Shown here in pieces: positions 1-10,424 of a stretch of DNA of 64,000 nucleotides. This DNA comes from Knoellia aerolata DSM 18566 (lineage in GTDB: Bacteria; Actinomycetota; Actinomycetes; Actinomycetales; Dermatophilaceae): NCBI RefSeq assembly GCF_000768695.1, contig NZ_AVPL01000009.1, positions 1 to 64,000 on the forward strand, read 5' to 3'. Every line of letters starts with the position of its first letter. Within the stretch, counting starts at the first letter, position 1. Position numbers and translations under genes: made by a program. The notes under the pieces are model-generated. The model was not told where the DNA came from and made no database searches. It saw nothing but the letters and a program-made list of their open reading frames with translations.

Positions 1-789
1 CCGCGGGTCGACGCCGGCGGCGACGAGCGCCTCCTCGGCGGCCGGGGCCGAGCCCGCCCAGGACGCGAGCGCGGCCCGCAGGGTCTTGCGGCGCTGGGCG
101 AACGCGGCGTCGACGCACGCGAACACCTCGACGCGGGTCGCGTCCGTCGGCGGGGGTTCGCGGCGGACGAGCGAGACCAGTCCGGAGTCGACGTTGGGCA
201 CCGGCCAGAACACCGACCGGCTGACGTTGCCGGCGAGGGCGACGTCGGCGTACCAGGCGGCCTTGACGCTGGGCACGCCGTAGGTCTTCGAGCCGGGCCC
301 CGCCGCGAGCCGCTCGGCGACCTCGAGCTGGACCATGACGAGGATCCGTTCGATCGTCGGGAAGCGCTCGAGGAAGCTCAGCACCACCGGGACCGAGATG
401 TTGTAGGGCAGGTTCGCGACGAGCGCGGTGGGCGCGTCACCGGGCAGCGCCTCGACGCGGAGGGCGTCGGCGTGGACGACGGTGAGCTTCTCGGCCACCC
501 CGGGCGCGACGGTCCGGACGGTCTCGGGCAGCGCCCCCGCGAGGATCGGGTCGACCTCGACGACGGTGACGTGCCGGGCCACCGGCAGCAGGGCGAGGGT
601 GAGCGACCCGAGACCCGGGCCGACCTCGACGACGACGTCGTCGGGGCCGATGCCGGCCACCCGCACGATCCGCTGGACGGTGTTGGCGTCGATGACGAAG
701 TTCTGGCCCCACGTCTTGGTGGGGCGGACGCCGAGGCGGGTGGCGAGGTCACGGACCTGGGCGGCCCCGAGGAGCCCGGACGACGACAT
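1..789 (-). CDS. rsmA: 16S rRNA (adenine1518/1519-N6) dimethyltransferase, 3' end cut off
   Basis: RsmA/KsgA dimethylates two adjacent adenines in the 3'-terminal helix of 16S rRNA during 30S maturation. The 263 visible residues carry the SAM-binding motif GPGLGSLT and the catalytic motif NLPYNISVP of this family; the C-terminus lies outside the window. The start is the ATG at 789, giving [10 protein letters not shown] -10 box TAGGGT (802-797) ends 7 nt before it, so the message is probably leaderless and independent of rpfB upstream, from which a hairpin separates it. The order metG-tatD-rpfB-rsmA matches that in mycobacteria, where ispE follows. Confidence 0.95.
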   Translation of the reverse strand, partial: MSSSGLLGAAQVRDLATRLGVRPTKTWGQNFVIDANTVQRIVRVAGIGPDDVVVEVGPGLGSLTLALLPVARHVTVVEVDPILAGALPETVRTVAPGVAEKLTVVHADALRVEALPGDAPTALVANLPYNISVPVVLSFLERFPTIERILVMVQLEVAERLAAGPGSKTYGVPSVKAAWYADVALAGNVSRSVFWPVPNVDSGLVSLVRREPPPTDATRVEVFACVDAAFAQRRKTLRAALASWAGSAPAAEEALVAAGVDPR

Positions 790-827
790 GGTCGCCACCC
801 TATGGCCTGCGGCGCGAGGGGACACGA

Positions 828-865
828 CCGAGGCCGTGCCTCCCGGAAGGGAGACACGGCCTCGG
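828..865 (-). terminator. Hairpin terminator downstream of rpfB
   Basis: The arms 828-844 and 849-865 pair over 17 positions with one mismatch around a GGAA loop. The hairpin lies between the rpfB stop (897) and the rsmA start, and would separate their transcripts. Confidence 0.7.
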
Positions 866-896
866 ATGGTGCCGTCGGACGGCGCCGGTGTCAGCG

Positions 897-2069
897 TCAG
901 GCGGCGTGCCCGCAGCCCCACGGCTGCAGGCCACGGTCCGCGTAGACACGGTTGGCGACGGTGATCTGCTCGGCGCGCGACGCGAGGTCGGCGCGGGAGG
1001 CGAAGTCGCCACCCCCGGCACCGAGCCACGTGCGGATGTCGAACTGGAGGCCGCCGTAGTAGCCGTTGCCCGTGTTGATCGACCAGTTGCCACCGGACTC
1101 GCACTGGGCGATCCGGTCCCACATCGCGGCGTTGGACAGGTTGATGCCCGCGCCCGAGGTGTTGCCGGCCGAGGGGGCCGGGGCGCTCGCCCGAGGGGCG
1201 GTCGCCCGAGGGGCCGGCTTCGGCGCGACGGGGCGCGCCTTGGTGCCGACGGCGACGACCCTGCTCACGGGAGCCGTGACGACCCTGATCGTGAGGGGAC
1301 GCACGGTGACGAGCTTGCCGTCCAGCATGGTGTTCCGCACGGTGGTGCGGCGGACGCCTGCCTTGCCCTCGGTCACGACCTTGCGGGTGCCCTCGAGGAG
1401 CGTGGCGTCCTTCTTGGTCACGGTCGCGAACGCGATGCGCTGGGTCGACGTGGTCAGACCCGTCGTCACGCGCTGCACGGCGATCGCGAGACCCCGGGTG
1501 AGGGGCGCGTTGGCGGCAGGGGTGACGCGGTCGTTGCGGTCGTACTTCACACCGGCCTCGGCGAGTGCTTCGCCGACGGTGCCGACGTTCGTCGTGAACG
1601 CCAGCGTCTTCTTGTCCACGACGACGCTGAAGGACTTCGGCGTCGTCACGGTGAGCGCGAGCCCCTCGCGGCCGAGGGCCTGCGATCGGGAGGCGGAGAG
1701 CTTGGCGTTGCTGCCGGCGCGGATGTCGAGGTCGCGCAGGGCGGCGTCGACCGTGGTCGCCGTCGTCCAGTACTCCTTGGTGACGCCGTCGACGGTCACG
1801 GTGAGCTTGCGGCCGTAGCGGACGGAGATGGTGTCGCCGTCACTGATCGGGCTGCCGACGGAAGGGGTGACCTGGTCGTGCTCGCCGACCGTGATGCCCT
1901 TCTTCTCCAGGGCGTCGCCCACGGTCGAGCCGAACACGTGCAGGGACGAGGCGTTGCCGTCGACCGAGAGGGCCACGGACTTGTCGAGGTGGGCGACGCC
2001 GAACGAACCGGCGGCCACCGTCAGTGCCGCAGCACCTTGGGCAGCGAGGCGCAGGGGACGAGAAATCAA
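897..2069 (-). CDS. rpfB: Resuscitation-promoting factor RpfB, secreted lytic transglycosylase
   Basis: RpfB cleaves peptidoglycan outside the cell and promotes recovery of dormant actinobacteria. This 390-aa protein has an N-terminal signal or anchor segment (about residues 8-27), then DUF348-type ubiquitin-like repeats (about 30-200), then a G5 domain ending near [12 protein letters not shown] proline/alanine linker precedes the C-terminal transglycosylase-like domain (about 315-390), which has the catalytic Glu in CESGGNW (about E324) and paired cysteines. This is the standard RpfB architecture. The start is a TTG at 2069 with GGAG six bases upstream. A long, structured 5' leader precedes it (see 2070-2272). 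Confidence 0.95.
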   Translation of the reverse strand: MISRPLRLAAQGAAALTVAAGSFGVAHLDKSVALSVDGNASSLHVFGSTVGDALEKKGITVGEHDQVTPSVGSPISDGDTISVRYGRKLTVTVDGVTKEYWTTATTVDAALRDLDIRAGSNAKLSASRSQALGREGLALTVTTPKSFSVVVDKKTLAFTTNVGTVGEALAEAGVKYDRNDRVTPAANAPLTRGLAIAVQRVTTGLTTSTQRIAFATVTKKDATLLEGTRKVVTEGKAGVRRTTVRNTMLDGKLVTVRPLTIRVVTAPVSRVVAVGTKARPVAPKPAPRATAPRASAPAPSAGNTSGAGINLSNAAMWDRIAQCESGGNWSINTGNGYYGGLQFDIRTWLGAGGGDFASRADLASRAEQITVANRVYADRGLQPWGCGHAA

Positions 2070-2272
2070 GAAGTGCTCCGATGATCGAACTCTCCGGACA
2101 CCGAGGCGAGCGACAGCCCTCAGGGGGGACCGCGGGCCCCCAGGGGAAGGTGCCCGACAGCAGGAGAGCGAGGTCTCACCGGTGTGACACCGGCGTCCTC
2201 GCCCCTGCTTTTCGCCCGAAGCCCAGCTCCGGCCAACGCCACAACCATCCCGAGAAACGGGGCAAAGGTCAA
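2070..2272 (-). promoter_or_regulatory. rpfB promoter and long structured leader
   Basis: On the minus strand a -35 TTGACC (2272-2267) and a -10 GATGGT (2249-2244) are 17 bp apart, predicting a leader of about 165 nt before the TTG start. The leader holds GC-rich inverted repeats, including CCGGTGTGACACCGG near 2179-2193. Some actinobacterial rpf genes carry c-di-AMP riboswitches, but I cannot match that consensus on this strand, so no riboswitch is called. Confidence 0.4.
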
Positions 2273-2327
2273 ATTTTGGTAACGGTGATGTGGACCACGG
2301 GGTGGCGTGCGGGCGCCGGCGCCGACG

Positions 2328-3170
2328 TCACCAGGGCCCGTAGACCCGCTCCGAGTTGTCCGACAGGGCCTCGCACAGCGTCGGCACCGCGACCCCGAGG
2401 GTGGCCGCCATCGCCCGCACCGTGAGCGGCACGAGATGGGGTGCGTTGACCGCCCCGCGGTGGGGGTGCGGCGTGAGGTAGGGCGCGTCGGTCTCGACGA
2501 GTAGCCGGTCGAGCGGGGTGACCGACAGGGCGTCCCGCAGGCCCTTGGCGTTCTTGAACGTCACCGTCCCGGCGAAGGACAGGTAGTAGCCGCGCTCGGC
2601 ACACTCCTGCGCCATCGTCACGTCGCCCGAGAAGCAGTGCAGGACAGTCGAACTCGGCGCCCCTTCCTCCTCGAGGATCCGCAGGACGTCGGCGTGCGCG
2701 TCCCGGTCGTGGACCTGCAGCGCCTTGTCGAGCCGCTTCGCCAGGTCGATGTGCCAGCGGAAGCTCTCGTGCTGCAGGCCCTGGCCCTCGGGGGCGGTCC
2801 GGAAGTAGTCGAGGCCGGTCTCGCCGACGACCCGGATCCGCGGGTGCCGGGCGAGGCTCTCGATCTCCGCGTATGCCGCCGCGAGACCGCCGCTCTCGGC
2901 CAACCGGGGCACCTCGTTGGGGTGCAGGGCGACCCCACCCAGCATCCCGGCATACGTGTCGACCATCTCGACGGTCTGGCGCGCGGCCGGGAGGTCGCAG
3001 CCGATCTGGACGACCCGGTCGACCCCCACCGCGGCGGCGCGGGCGAGCAGGTCGGCGACGTCGACCGGCACCCCGTCCCGCTCGATGTCGAGGTGCGTGT
3101 GGTTGTCGACCACCGCGATCGGCAGCGCGTCCGGCAGCCCGGGAACGGCGTCGCGGCCGGACCCGCTCAC
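2328..3170 (-). CDS. tatD: TatD family metal-dependent hydrolase (DNase)
   Basis: TatD proteins are TIM-barrel metallohydrolases with DNase activity. The 280-aa product begins its fold with the metal-binding motif DNHTHLD. It also has [24 protein letters not shown] and [12 protein letters not shown], which supply the other metal ligands, and has the family's usual length. The GTG start at 3170 overlaps the metG stop (GTGA), so it is translationally coupled to metG. An upstream extension of this frame is only a shadow inside metG. Confidence 0.93.
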   Translation of the reverse strand: MSGSGRDAVPGLPDALPIAVVDNHTHLDIERDGVPVDVADLLARAAAVGVDRVVQIGCDLPAARQTVEMVDTYAGMLGGVALHPNEVPRLAESGGLAAAYAEIESLARHPRIRVVGETGLDYFRTAPEGQGLQHESFRWHIDLAKRLDKALQVHDRDAHADVLRILEEEGAPSSTVLHCFSGDVTMAQECAERGYYLSFAGTVTFKNAKGLRDALSVTPLDRLLVETDAPYLTPHPHRGAVNAPHLVPLTVRAMAATLGVAVPTLCEALSDNSERVYGPW

Positions 3171-4981
3171 GACTCGCGGAGCCGCTCGAGCTCCTCCTCG
3201 ACGACCGACTCGTCGAGCTTGACGAAGACGCCGGTCGGCTTGGCGATGGGGGCGCCGACGGTGACCGGGCGCGACTCCCAGCGCGGGGTGGAGCCGTAGG
3301 AGCCGGTGATGACCGGGTAGGTGCGGTCCGCGTCGTCGTCGAGCCCGTGGACGTCCTCGACGACCGGCATCGGGATGAACTCGCCCTCGCCGCCGATGAA
3401 CGCGTGCACCCGGTTGGCGGCGTGCGGGAGGAACGGCGCGAGGATCGTGTTGAGGTCGCTGACGCACTGGATGAGGGTGTGCAGGACCGTGGCGAGGCGC
3501 TCGCGCTCGTCGTCGCCCTTGAGCTTGAACGGCTCGGTGTCGGTGACGTACTTGTTGACCTCGCCGACGGCCCGCATCGCCTCGCCCACGGCCGACTTGA
3601 TCCGCTGCCGGGCGAGGAGGTCGCCGACGGTGTCGAAGGCCTGGAGGGTGGCGGCGCGCACGGCCTCGTCGACCGGTTCGAGCGCCCCGGGCTGCGGGAT
3701 CTCACCGAAGCTCTTGGCGATCATCGCCCCGGTGCGGTTGACGAGGTTGCCCCAGCCGGCGACGAGCTCGGAGTTGTTGCGCTGGACGAACTCGGCCCAG
3801 GTGAAGTTGCTGTCCTGGTTCTCCGGGCCGGCCGCGCAGATGAAGTAGCGGATGGGGTCGGGGCCGTAGCGCTCGAGGACCTCGCGGATGCCGATGACGT
3901 GCCCGCGGCTGGAGGAGAACTGCTTGCCCTCCATCGTGAGGTACTCGCTGCTCACCACCTCGGTCGGCAGGTTGAGCACGCCGTAGGTGCCGGGCTCGCC
4001 GCCCTTGGCTCCGCGGCCGGCATACGCGAGCAGCTCGGCCGGCCAGATCTGCGAGTGGAAGGTGATGTTGTCCTTGCCCATGAAGTAGTAGGAGAGCTGC
4101 TCCTCCGGGACCGCGCCCTCCACCCACCAGTCGCGCCAGCGCTCGTCGTCGCCGGTGCGCCGGGCCCACTCGATCGAGGCCGACAGGTAGCCGACGACCG
4201 CGTCGAACCACACGTAGAGGCGCTTGGCCGGCTGGTCCTCCCAGCCCTCGAGCGGCACGGGGATGCCCCAGTCGATGTCACGGGTCATCGCGCGCGGCCG
4301 GATGTCGTCGAGGATGTTGAGGCTGAACTTGATGACGTTGGGGCGCCACGTGCCGCTGGCCTCGCGGCCGGAGAGCCACTCGCGCAGGGCGTCGGCGAGC
4401 GCGGGCAGGTCGAGGAAGAAGTGCTGCGTCTCGATGAACTCCGGCGTCTCGCCGTTGATCCGGCTCTTCGGCGCGATGAGGTCGGTGGGCTCGAGCTGGT
4501 TGCCGCAGTTGTCGCACTGGTCGCCGCGGGCCTCCGCGTAGCCGCAGATCGGGCAGGTTCCCTCGATGTAGCGGTCGGGCAGGGTGCGGCCGGTGCTCGG
4601 GCTGATCGCGCCCCGGGTCGTCTGCTCGATCATGTAGCCGTTGGCGTGGACCTGCCGGAAGAGCTCCTGGGCCACGGCGTAGTGGTTGGCGGTCGTCGTG
4701 CGCGTGTAGAGGTCGTAGGAGCAGCCGAGGTCGGCGAGCTCGCGGGCGATGATCGCGTGGTTGGTGTCGACGAGCTCCTGCGGCGTGACGCCCTCCTTGT
4801 CCGCGAGGACGAGGATCGGGGTGCCGTGCTCGTCGCTCCCGCTCACCATGAGCACGTCGTGGCCGGCCATCCGCATGTAGCGGGAGAAGACGTCGGACGG
4901 GACACCGAAGCCGGCGACGTGGCCGAGGTGGCGCGGCCCGTTGGCGTACGGCCAGGCGACGGCAGAGAGAATTTTGCTCAC
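3167..4981 (-). CDS. metG: Methionine--tRNA ligase
   Basis: MetRS charges tRNA-Met with methionine. The 604-aa class I synthetase has the HIGH-type motif HLGH (residues 18-21), a zinc knuckle with paired CPIC and CDNC motifs in the connective insertion, and a KMSKS-like loop KQFSSSRG. The anticodon-binding alpha-helical domain follows. It has no C-terminal EMAP/Arc1 extension, as is usual for the shorter actinobacterial form. It is first in a coupled metG-tatD unit. Confidence 0.96.
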   Translation of the reverse strand: MSKILSAVAWPYANGPRHLGHVAGFGVPSDVFSRYMRMAGHDVLMVSGSDEHGTPILVLADKEGVTPQELVDTNHAIIARELADLGCSYDLYTRTTTANHYAVAQELFRQVHANGYMIEQTTRGAISPSTGRTLPDRYIEGTCPICGYAEARGDQCDNCGNQLEPTDLIAPKSRINGETPEFIETQHFFLDLPALADALREWLSGREASGTWRPNVIKFSLNILDDIRPRAMTRDIDWGIPVPLEGWEDQPAKRLYVWFDAVVGYLSASIEWARRTGDDERWRDWWVEGAVPEEQLSYYFMGKDNITFHSQIWPAELLAYAGRGAKGGEPGTYGVLNLPTEVVSSEYLTMEGKQFSSSRGHVIGIREVLERYGPDPIRYFICAAGPENQDSNFTWAEFVQRNNSELVAGWGNLVNRTGAMIAKSFGEIPQPGALEPVDEAVRAATLQAFDTVGDLLARQRIKSAVGEAMRAVGEVNKYVTDTEPFKLKGDDERERLATVLHTLIQCVSDLNTILAPFLPHAANRVHAFIGGEGEFIPMPVVEDVHGLDDDADRTYPVITGSYGSTPRWESRPVTVGAPIAKPTGVFVKLDESVVEEELERLRES

Positions 4982-5008
4982 CGGTCGATCCTAGGCGTCG
5001 CGCACAAC

Positions 5009-5079
5009 CCGGCTCGCGAGCCCCTCTGGCGCTCCCGAGCCGGATCGTCCCGGCTCGCGAAGACGCCTCCGGCTCGCGA
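5009..5079. repeat. Three copies of an 11-bp repeat between metG and the two-component genes
   Basis: CCGGCTCGCGA occurs at 5009-5019, 5050-5060 and 5069-5079 in the 134-bp gap upstream of metG and downstream of the response regulator. The function is unknown; slippage or a regulatory array are both possible. Confidence 0.6.
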
Positions 5080-5115
5080 GCCCCGTTGCGTATGCCGTCC
5101 GCTCGCCGCCGCGGG

Positions 5116-5784
5116 TCAGGCCCGGCCCATCCCCGCGTCCCGGGCGCGGATGATGGCCTCCGCGCGGTCGGTCGCCTGGAGCTTGGACAGGATCGCGGAG
5201 ACGTTGTTGCGCACCGTCTTGGGTGCGAGGAACAGGGCGGAGGCGATCTGCCCGTTGGTCCGGCCGGCCGCGATGAGGTCGAGGACCTCACGCTCGCGCT
5301 CGGTGAGCATGGGGAACTCGGCCGCGCTGCGCGCCGGAGAGGGCGACAGGAGCTCCCCGATGCGCGCCGCCAGGGACGACCCGAACACCACACCGCCGGC
5401 GTGCACGGACGTGATGGCCCGGGTCACCTCGTCCTGCGAGGCTCCCTTGACGAGGTAGCCGCGGGCGCCGGCGCGCATGGCCGAGAGCAGGGTCCCGTCG
5501 TCCTCACCCATGGTGAAGACGAGGACGCCCACCCCGGGGTCGGCCGCCAGCACCTGCCGAGTCGCCTCGATCCCGTTGAGCTGCGGCATCTGGATGTCCA
5601 TGACGATGACGTCGGGGTGGTGCTCGGCCGCGAGCGCCACGGCCTCGGCGCCGTCGCGGGCCCGGGCGACCACCTCGATCTCGGGGTGCGGCTCGAGCAG
5701 CGTGGCCAGCCCGTCGCGGAAGACCGGGTGGTCGTCGGCGATGAGCACCCGGATGCGGCCGGTGGGCTCGTCAGTGGGCGACAT
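5116..5784 (-). CDS. NarL/LuxR-family response regulator
   Basis: This is a DNA-binding response regulator of 222 aa. The receiver domain (about 10-125) has the acidic pair ADDHP, the phospho-acceptor Asp63 in VMDIQMP, and the conserved Lys in YLVKGAS. The LuxR-type helix-turn-helix (about 155-219) contains LTEREREVLDLIAAG. The ATG at 5784 lies inside the 3' end of the upstream kinase (14-nt overlap), so kinase and regulator form a coupled cognate pair. The target promoters are unknown. Confidence 0.93.
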   Translation of the reverse strand: MSPTDEPTGRIRVLIADDHPVFRDGLATLLEPHPEIEVVARARDGAEAVALAAEHHPDVIVMDIQMPQLNGIEATRQVLAADPGVGVLVFTMGEDDGTLLSAMRAGARGYLVKGASQDEVTRAITSVHAGGVVFGSSLAARIGELLSPSPARSAAEFPMLTEREREVLDLIAAGRTNGQIASALFLAPKTVRNNVSAILSKLQATDRAEAIIRARDAGMGRA

Positions 5785-7984
5785 GCTGCTCCTGTCGGTT
5801 CTCGGGCGTCGTCGGGGACGACGTGGGCGACGTGGACGTGGGCGACGTGGCCGCGACCTCGGCCACGGTCTCGGCCAAGGCCTCGGCCTTGGAGGACGGT
5901 CTCGGAACCGCCGCAGGCACGGTGGGCAGCCACGCCCGCACGGTCGTCCCGCCCCCCGCCGGGCAGGCGACCTCGTAGCGGCCACCGAGCTCCTCGACCC
6001 GCTCGCGCAGCGACCGCAGCCCCACCCCGGCGACGGCGTGCTCGGGGATCCCGCGCCCGTCGTCGGACACCTCGACGACGAGGTCGGCGGGACCGGTCGT
6101 CAGCGACACCGTGACCCCCGCCGCGTCCGCGTGGCGGGCCACGTTGGTCAGGGCCTCGCTGACGATCCGGTAGGCCGCGACCTCGACCGCCGCCGACAGC
6201 CCGCCCAGGTCACCGGCCGCCACGCTGACGTCGATCCCTGCCGTCCGGAGGCGTTCGGCCTGCTGCTGCACGGCGGCGAGCAGGCCCAGGTCGTCGAGCG
6301 CGGGGGGGCGCAGCCCGTGCACGAGCCGCCGAACGTCGGCGAGCGCCTCGGTGATCTCGGCGCGCGACTGGACGACGAGGCGGTGCGCGGTCTCCGGGTC
6401 GGTCCCGACCGCGTTCCCCGCCGCGTCGAGCCGCATCGCCACCCCGCCGAGCACGGGCCCCAGCCCGTCGTGCAGGTCGCGCCGGATGCGGCGGCGGTCC
6501 TCCTCGCGAGCGAGCACGAGCTGCTCGCGGGACTCCTGCAGGTCCTGCGCGAGCATGCTCGCCCGCACGGCGATCGCGGCCTGCCGGACGACGTCGAGGA
6601 GCAGGGCCTGGTCGCGACGCGACAGCATCCCGCGGATCCCCCCGTCGGGGAGCTCGATCGAGCCGATCCGCTCGTCCCGGTAGGAGATCGGCAGCGCCCG
6701 GGTCGCCACGGGGGCCGTGCCGTGCGTCGCGGCCAGCCCGTCACCGCCGCGACCGAGCACCTCGACCCGGACGTAGCCGACGTGGAACGCCTCGGCCACC
6801 GAGGCCGCGAGGGTCGTCAGCTGCTGCTCGAGCCCGCCGGACTCCTCGAGCCGGGCGGCGAGCGCCGACACGACCTCGTACCGCTCGCCCCGCAGCCCCA
6901 TGATCCGGCGCCGCACGAGCGCAGTGAGCCAGGCACGCAGCGGTCCGTAGGCGGCGACGGCGAGGACGAGGACGAGGACCGTCACCTGCCGCTCCTCGAA
7001 ACGGTCGCCCAGCAGGGCTGCGGCCGCGGCCACGAGGACGACGTCGAGGAGGACGAAGCCGGCGGCGATCCCGCCGTAGACCAGGGTCCCGCCGACCAGT
7101 GCGTCGACGTCCCCGGTCTGGGGCCGCACGACGCCGATGACGACGGAGACGCTTGTGACGGCGAGGGCGGCGACGAGCGCGGTCATCCCGACCGGGCCTC
7201 CGACGTCGAGGACCATGACCCCGCCGGCGAGCAGGCACACGAGCGCGCCCCAGAGGAGCCACCGCAGCCGCGTGCGCTCGACGCCGTCCGCCGAGGCGTG
7301 CCGGGCGAACACGACGGCCGCCGACAGCGGCAGGGCCGCGATCGTCACGACCTGGGCGACGCGGAGCAGCACGGCGGTCAGCCCGACCGGCAGCGGCAGC
7401 TCGACCTGCGGCAGCAGCTGCACCGCTGACTCCGGGAGGAGGCCGGTGTAGATGGCCTCGTCGGGAGCGAGCATGAGGAGCACCGGAAGCACGAGCGACA
7501 TCGCCACCGCCACCAGCGCGACCACCCGCCAGCGCCCCGCGGGCAGCCGCCCCGACGGGTAGGTGACGAGGAGGAGCGGGAGTGCGACGAGCAGCAGCGC
7601 CCCCGCCTCCGAGAAGACCCAGTACGCCGGTCCGGTCAGCGGCGGCACGGGTGACTGCGTGAGGCCCCACACGGCATACGCGGCGCACAGGCCGTCGAAC
7701 GCCCAGAAGGCACCGGTGCCGGCGAGCAGCAGGCCCACGACGTGGCGGGGGCGGTAGGCGAGGATCGCGGCTCCGCAGGCCCCCACGAGCGACCCGATCA
7801 GGGCCGACGTCACGCCGCGGTCGGAGACGAAGCGCTCCCGGTCCGCGTCGGTGACGAGCCCGTCGAGCAGGGCCGTCGCGACGAGGATGGTGACGAGGAC
7901 GAGCCCGAGCAGGACCGGCACACCCGTGCTGCGCACCCGCGCACGCGGCGCCGGCGGCACGGGGAGGGCGGGGAGGGCGGCCAC
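5771..7984 (-). CDS. Membrane sensor histidine kinase, HisKA_3 type
   Basis: The 737-aa kinase has a multi-pass N-terminal membrane region (several segments between residues 20 and 350), a GAF-like region (about 365-475), the DHp helix of the NarX/DesK class with phospho-accepting His505 in RRDLHDGLGP, and an HATPase domain (about 600-725) with DDGRGIP and GVGLRSL. It should phosphorylate the overlapping downstream LuxR regulator. The start is a GTG at 7984. The large membrane sensor suggests an envelope or lipophilic signal, but this is not identifiable. Confidence 0.9.
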   Translation of the reverse strand: MAALPALPVPPAPRARVRSTGVPVLLGLVLVTILVATALLDGLVTDADRERFVSDRGVTSALIGSLVGACGAAILAYRPRHVVGLLLAGTGAFWAFDGLCAAYAVWGLTQSPVPPLTGPAYWVFSEAGALLLVALPLLLVTYPSGRLPAGRWRVVALVAVAMSLVLPVLLMLAPDEAIYTGLLPESAVQLLPQVELPLPVGLTAVLLRVAQVVTIAALPLSAAVVFARHASADGVERTRLRWLLWGALVCLLAGGVMVLDVGGPVGMTALVAALAVTSVSVVIGVVRPQTGDVDALVGGTLVYGGIAAGFVLLDVVLVAAAAALLGDRFEERQVTVLVLVLAVAAYGPLRAWLTALVRRRIMGLRGERYEVVSALAARLEESGGLEQQLTTLAASVAEAFHVGYVRVEVLGRGGDGLAATHGTAPVATRALPISYRDERIGSIELPDGGIRGMLSRRDQALLLDVVRQAAIAVRASMLAQDLQESREQLVLAREEDRRRIRRDLHDGLGPVLGGVAMRLDAAGNAVGTDPETAHRLVVQSRAEITEALADVRRLVHGLRPPALDDLGLLAAVQQQAERLRTAGIDVSVAAGDLGGLSAAVEVAAYRIVSEALTNVARHADAAGVTVSLTTGPADLVVEVSDDGRGIPEHAVAGVGLRSLRERVEELGGRYEVACPAGGGTTVRAWLPTVPAAVPRPSSKAEALAETVAEVAATSPTSTSPTSSPTTPENRQEQHVAH

Positions 7985-8156
7985 GCGGCAAGTCTGCCCG
8001 CGGCCGCGTCCCGCTGTCAGGGGATCGAGGTCCCGTCAGGACGGGACATCGACGGGACGGGATCGGGGACTGCGCTCCCTGACGCCCGGGTCACGGGGCG
8101 CCCGAGAGTTCTCGGCAACGGCACCGAACGCGGCGCCCCCACCGAAGGAGACCCCG

Positions 8157-8807
8157 ATGTCCGTCACCCAGACCCCCGCCCCGGCCCGGTCCGACCTGGC
8201 CACCGCCCCACCCGTCGAGACCACGGCCGCCGGCGGCACGCCGCGCACGCACCCCTACCGCGTGCACGGTGCGCTGCTCACCACCGGAGCACTCTCGTGG
8301 TCGGCGGCGATCGCGGTCCTCGGGCTCAACAACGAGTCGCTCGTCAACCAGTACGTGCACAACGCCACCGCGTTCCTCTTCCAGGTCGGCGTCCTCGCCC
8401 TCGTGCGGGTGCTGTGGCTCACGAGGGCGATCGGCGCGGGCCGGTTGGCGCGCACCCTGCTGCGGATCGAGACGGGGTTCCTCGCCCTCGCGATGGCGTC
8501 GACGACGTCCGACTTCCTCGGCCTGACCGACCTCGAGAACCCGGCGTTCCTCATGCTCGACCTGTTCTGGCCGATCTCGATGCTCGGCATGTTCCTCATC
8601 GGCATCCGCATCGCGGTCGCCGGCCGCTGGACCGGCGTCTCACGCTTCTGGCCGATGGTCGCGGAGAGCTGGGCCGTCGTCACCGTCCCCGCCATGGCCC
8701 TCCTCGGGGAGGGCACCGCCCGATGGGTCGGGGCGCTCCACCTCGTCGTCGGCTACGCCGTCCTCGGCCGGATCGTCGCCCGCAAGCAGGCGCGCACCGA
8801 CGCCTGA
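8157..8807 (+). CDS. Multi-pass membrane protein, unknown function
   Basis: A 216-aa protein with a hydrophilic N-terminus (about 40 residues) and roughly six hydrophobic helices. I do not recognise a family. The start is the ATG at 8157, with a GAAGGAG ribosome site 6 nt upstream. It diverges from the histidine kinase gene and converges on the thioesterase gene, with a perfect 20-bp palindromic terminator between. Confidence 0.75.
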   Translation: MSVTQTPAPARSDLATAPPVETTAAGGTPRTHPYRVHGALLTTGALSWSAAIAVLGLNNESLVNQYVHNATAFLFQVGVLALVRVLWLTRAIGAGRLARTLLRIETGFLALAMASTTSDFLGLTDLENPAFLMLDLFWPISMLGMFLIGIRIAVAGRWTGVSRFWPMVAESWAVVTVPAMALLGEGTARWVGALHLVVGYAVLGRIVARKQARTDA

Positions 8808-8820
8808 GACACGACACGAC

Positions 8821-8864
8821 GCGTATGCCGTGTGGTCCCGGCCCCGGGACCACACGGCATACGC
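8821..8864. terminator. Perfect bidirectional hairpin terminator
   Basis: The arms 8821-8840 and 8845-8864 are perfectly complementary over 20 bp around a GCCC loop, between convergent genes. Each arm contains one copy of the GTATGCCG / CGGCATAC octamer that recurs through the window. Confidence 0.85.
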
Positions 8865-8883
8865 GTGCGTGGGTCACGAGGCC

Positions 8884-9651
8884 TCAGCGGGGCCGGACCG
8901 TGAGCACCTGCGCGAGGGTCCCGAACGGACCGAGCTCGTCGTGCAGCACCGACGACGTCACGCCGGTCCCCGCGACGCCGAAGGTCACCGCGGTGTCGAA
9001 GCCGAGCCACCCCTCCCCCGGCGAACGGAAGAGGTGGGCCGTGAGGTCGAGGTTGGGGAACGCCACGTCCTGGGGGCTGGCCCGCACGGTCATCCCGTTG
9101 GCGATGTCGAGCAGGCCGACGGCGGCGGCGAGGCGGCTGTGCGGCTCGTCGACGAGGGGGACGTCGGTGCGCACCCAGAACGCCGCCCGCCCCGGCTGCT
9201 CCTGGGCTCGCCGCAGCGACACCGACTCGATGAACCCGCCGGGCCAGACCGTCCGCGGGTCCCACGCCGGAACGGCCGATGGCGCCGGGATCGCCGGAAG
9301 CCCGCTGCCCGCAACGCTGCTCGTGTCCCTCGCGTCGAGCAGCCAGGCCCGCAGGGTCACCGCGGGCCGCCCGCCGTGGGACAGCACCGCCTCGACCAGC
9401 TCGATGGTCCGGCCGGGCCGCAGCACTCGGACCTGCACGTCGCACACGTCCATCGGCAGGGTCCCGAGGATGTCGTAGGACAGCCGGGCGAGCGCCAGCC
9501 CGTCGTCGCGACGGGCGTCCCGGTCGACCTCGACGAGGTGGGCCATGAGGCCGAGCGCCGGGGCGACGTGCTGCTCGTCGAGGTTCCAGGCACCCTGGAC
9601 GTGGACGGCGGGCCTGAAGCTCGTGTCGCCGACCCTTCGGAAGTAGCTCAT
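8884..9651 (-). CDS. Thioesterase-family (double hotdog) protein
   Basis: A 255-aa protein resembling TesB-like acyl-CoA thioesterase family members of Actinobacteria: two hotdog-like halves, with GLMAHLVEVDRDA in the first and an aromatic/DLTAHLFR segment in the second. It probably hydrolyses or binds acyl-CoA; the substrate cannot be predicted. The ATG at 9651 has GGAGG nine bases upstream, which argues against the longer reading. Confidence 0.75.
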   Translation of the reverse strand: MSYFRRVGDTSFRPAVHVQGAWNLDEQHVAPALGLMAHLVEVDRDARRDDGLALARLSYDILGTLPMDVCDVQVRVLRPGRTIELVEAVLSHGGRPAVTLRAWLLDARDTSSVAGSGLPAIPAPSAVPAWDPRTVWPGGFIESVSLRRAQEQPGRAAFWVRTDVPLVDEPHSRLAAAVGLLDIANGMTVRASPQDVAFPNLDLTAHLFRSPGEGWLGFDTAVTFGVAGTGVTSSVLHDELGPFGTLAQVLTVRPR

Positions 9652-9758
9652 CGCCCCATCCTCCCCGCCGGGTCCGCGAGCCGGAGATCGCCCCGGGCAT
9701 CGAGTAGACATGTCCTCGAGGGCGCGGTCCTGCGTCCGGACGACAGGGAGGTCGACAC

Positions 9759-10376
9759 GTGATCGCCGCACTCACCGGCTTGGGGCTCTCCGCCGCGGCG
9801 GGGCTCAACGCCTACATCCCGTTCATGGTCGTCGCGCTCATCGCGCGCTTCACCGACGTCATCACGCTGCCGGAGGGCTTTGCGTGGATCGAGTCCCCGT
9901 GGGCCATCGGCGTCGGCGCTGTGCTCCTCCTCACCGAGCTCGTCCTCGACAAGATCCCCGCCGTCGACACCGTCAACGACGCGATCCAGACCTTCATCCG
10001 GCCGAGCATGGGCGGGCTCATCTTCGCCGCGACGACGGCCGCGGAGGACCTCGACCGGTCGACGTGGATGGGCGAGAACCCGTGGGTCGGGGTCGTGCTC
10101 GGCATCGTCGTCTCCGGGCTGGTGCACTCGGGCAAGATGGCCGCCCGGCCGGCGATCAACGCCGGAACCCTCGGCATGGGTGCCCCGGTCGTCTCGACCG
10201 CCGAGGACGGCGCGTCCGTCGGCCTGTCCCTCGTCGCGATCTTCATCCCGGTCCTCGTCATCGTCGCGCTCGCCGCGCTCGCCTGGCTGCTCGTCTGGAT
10301 GTGGCTCAGGGTGCGCCGATGGAAGCGGCGGCGAGCCGACCGTGTCGGGCCGGACCCGGCATACCCACGGGTCTGA
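9759..10376 (+). CDS. DUF4126 family membrane protein
   Basis: A 205-aa integral membrane protein with the DUF4126 pattern: an N-terminal GLSAAAGLNAYIPF helix, a LDKIPAVD loop and a RPAINAGT segment near the last helix. The function of the family is unknown. It uses a GTG start at 9759 behind AGGGAG. Confidence 0.85.
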   Translation: MIAALTGLGLSAAAGLNAYIPFMVVALIARFTDVITLPEGFAWIESPWAIGVGAVLLLTELVLDKIPAVDTVNDAIQTFIRPSMGGLIFAATTAAEDLDRSTWMGENPWVGVVLGIVVSGLVHSGKMAARPAINAGTLGMGAPVVSTAEDGASVGLSLVAIFIPVLVIVALAALAWLLVWMWLRVRRWKRRRADRVGPDPAYPRV

Positions 10377-10424
10377 GAGCGGGCGCACCACCCACGCCCA
10401 CGTTCGCTGCATAGGCTGCGGCAC

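Noticed and set aside
2140-2200. Possible c-di-AMP riboswitch in the rpfB leader
   Set aside because: A CCCGACAGC-like element is present only on the strand opposite to rpfB transcription, and other conserved parts were not found. A covariance search (RF00379) would decide.
2873-5458. 861-aa open frame on the plus strand, antisense to metG and tatD
   Set aside because: Arg/Asp/Val-rich shadow typical of GC-rich codon structure; the opposite strand encodes complete, recognisable metG and tatD.
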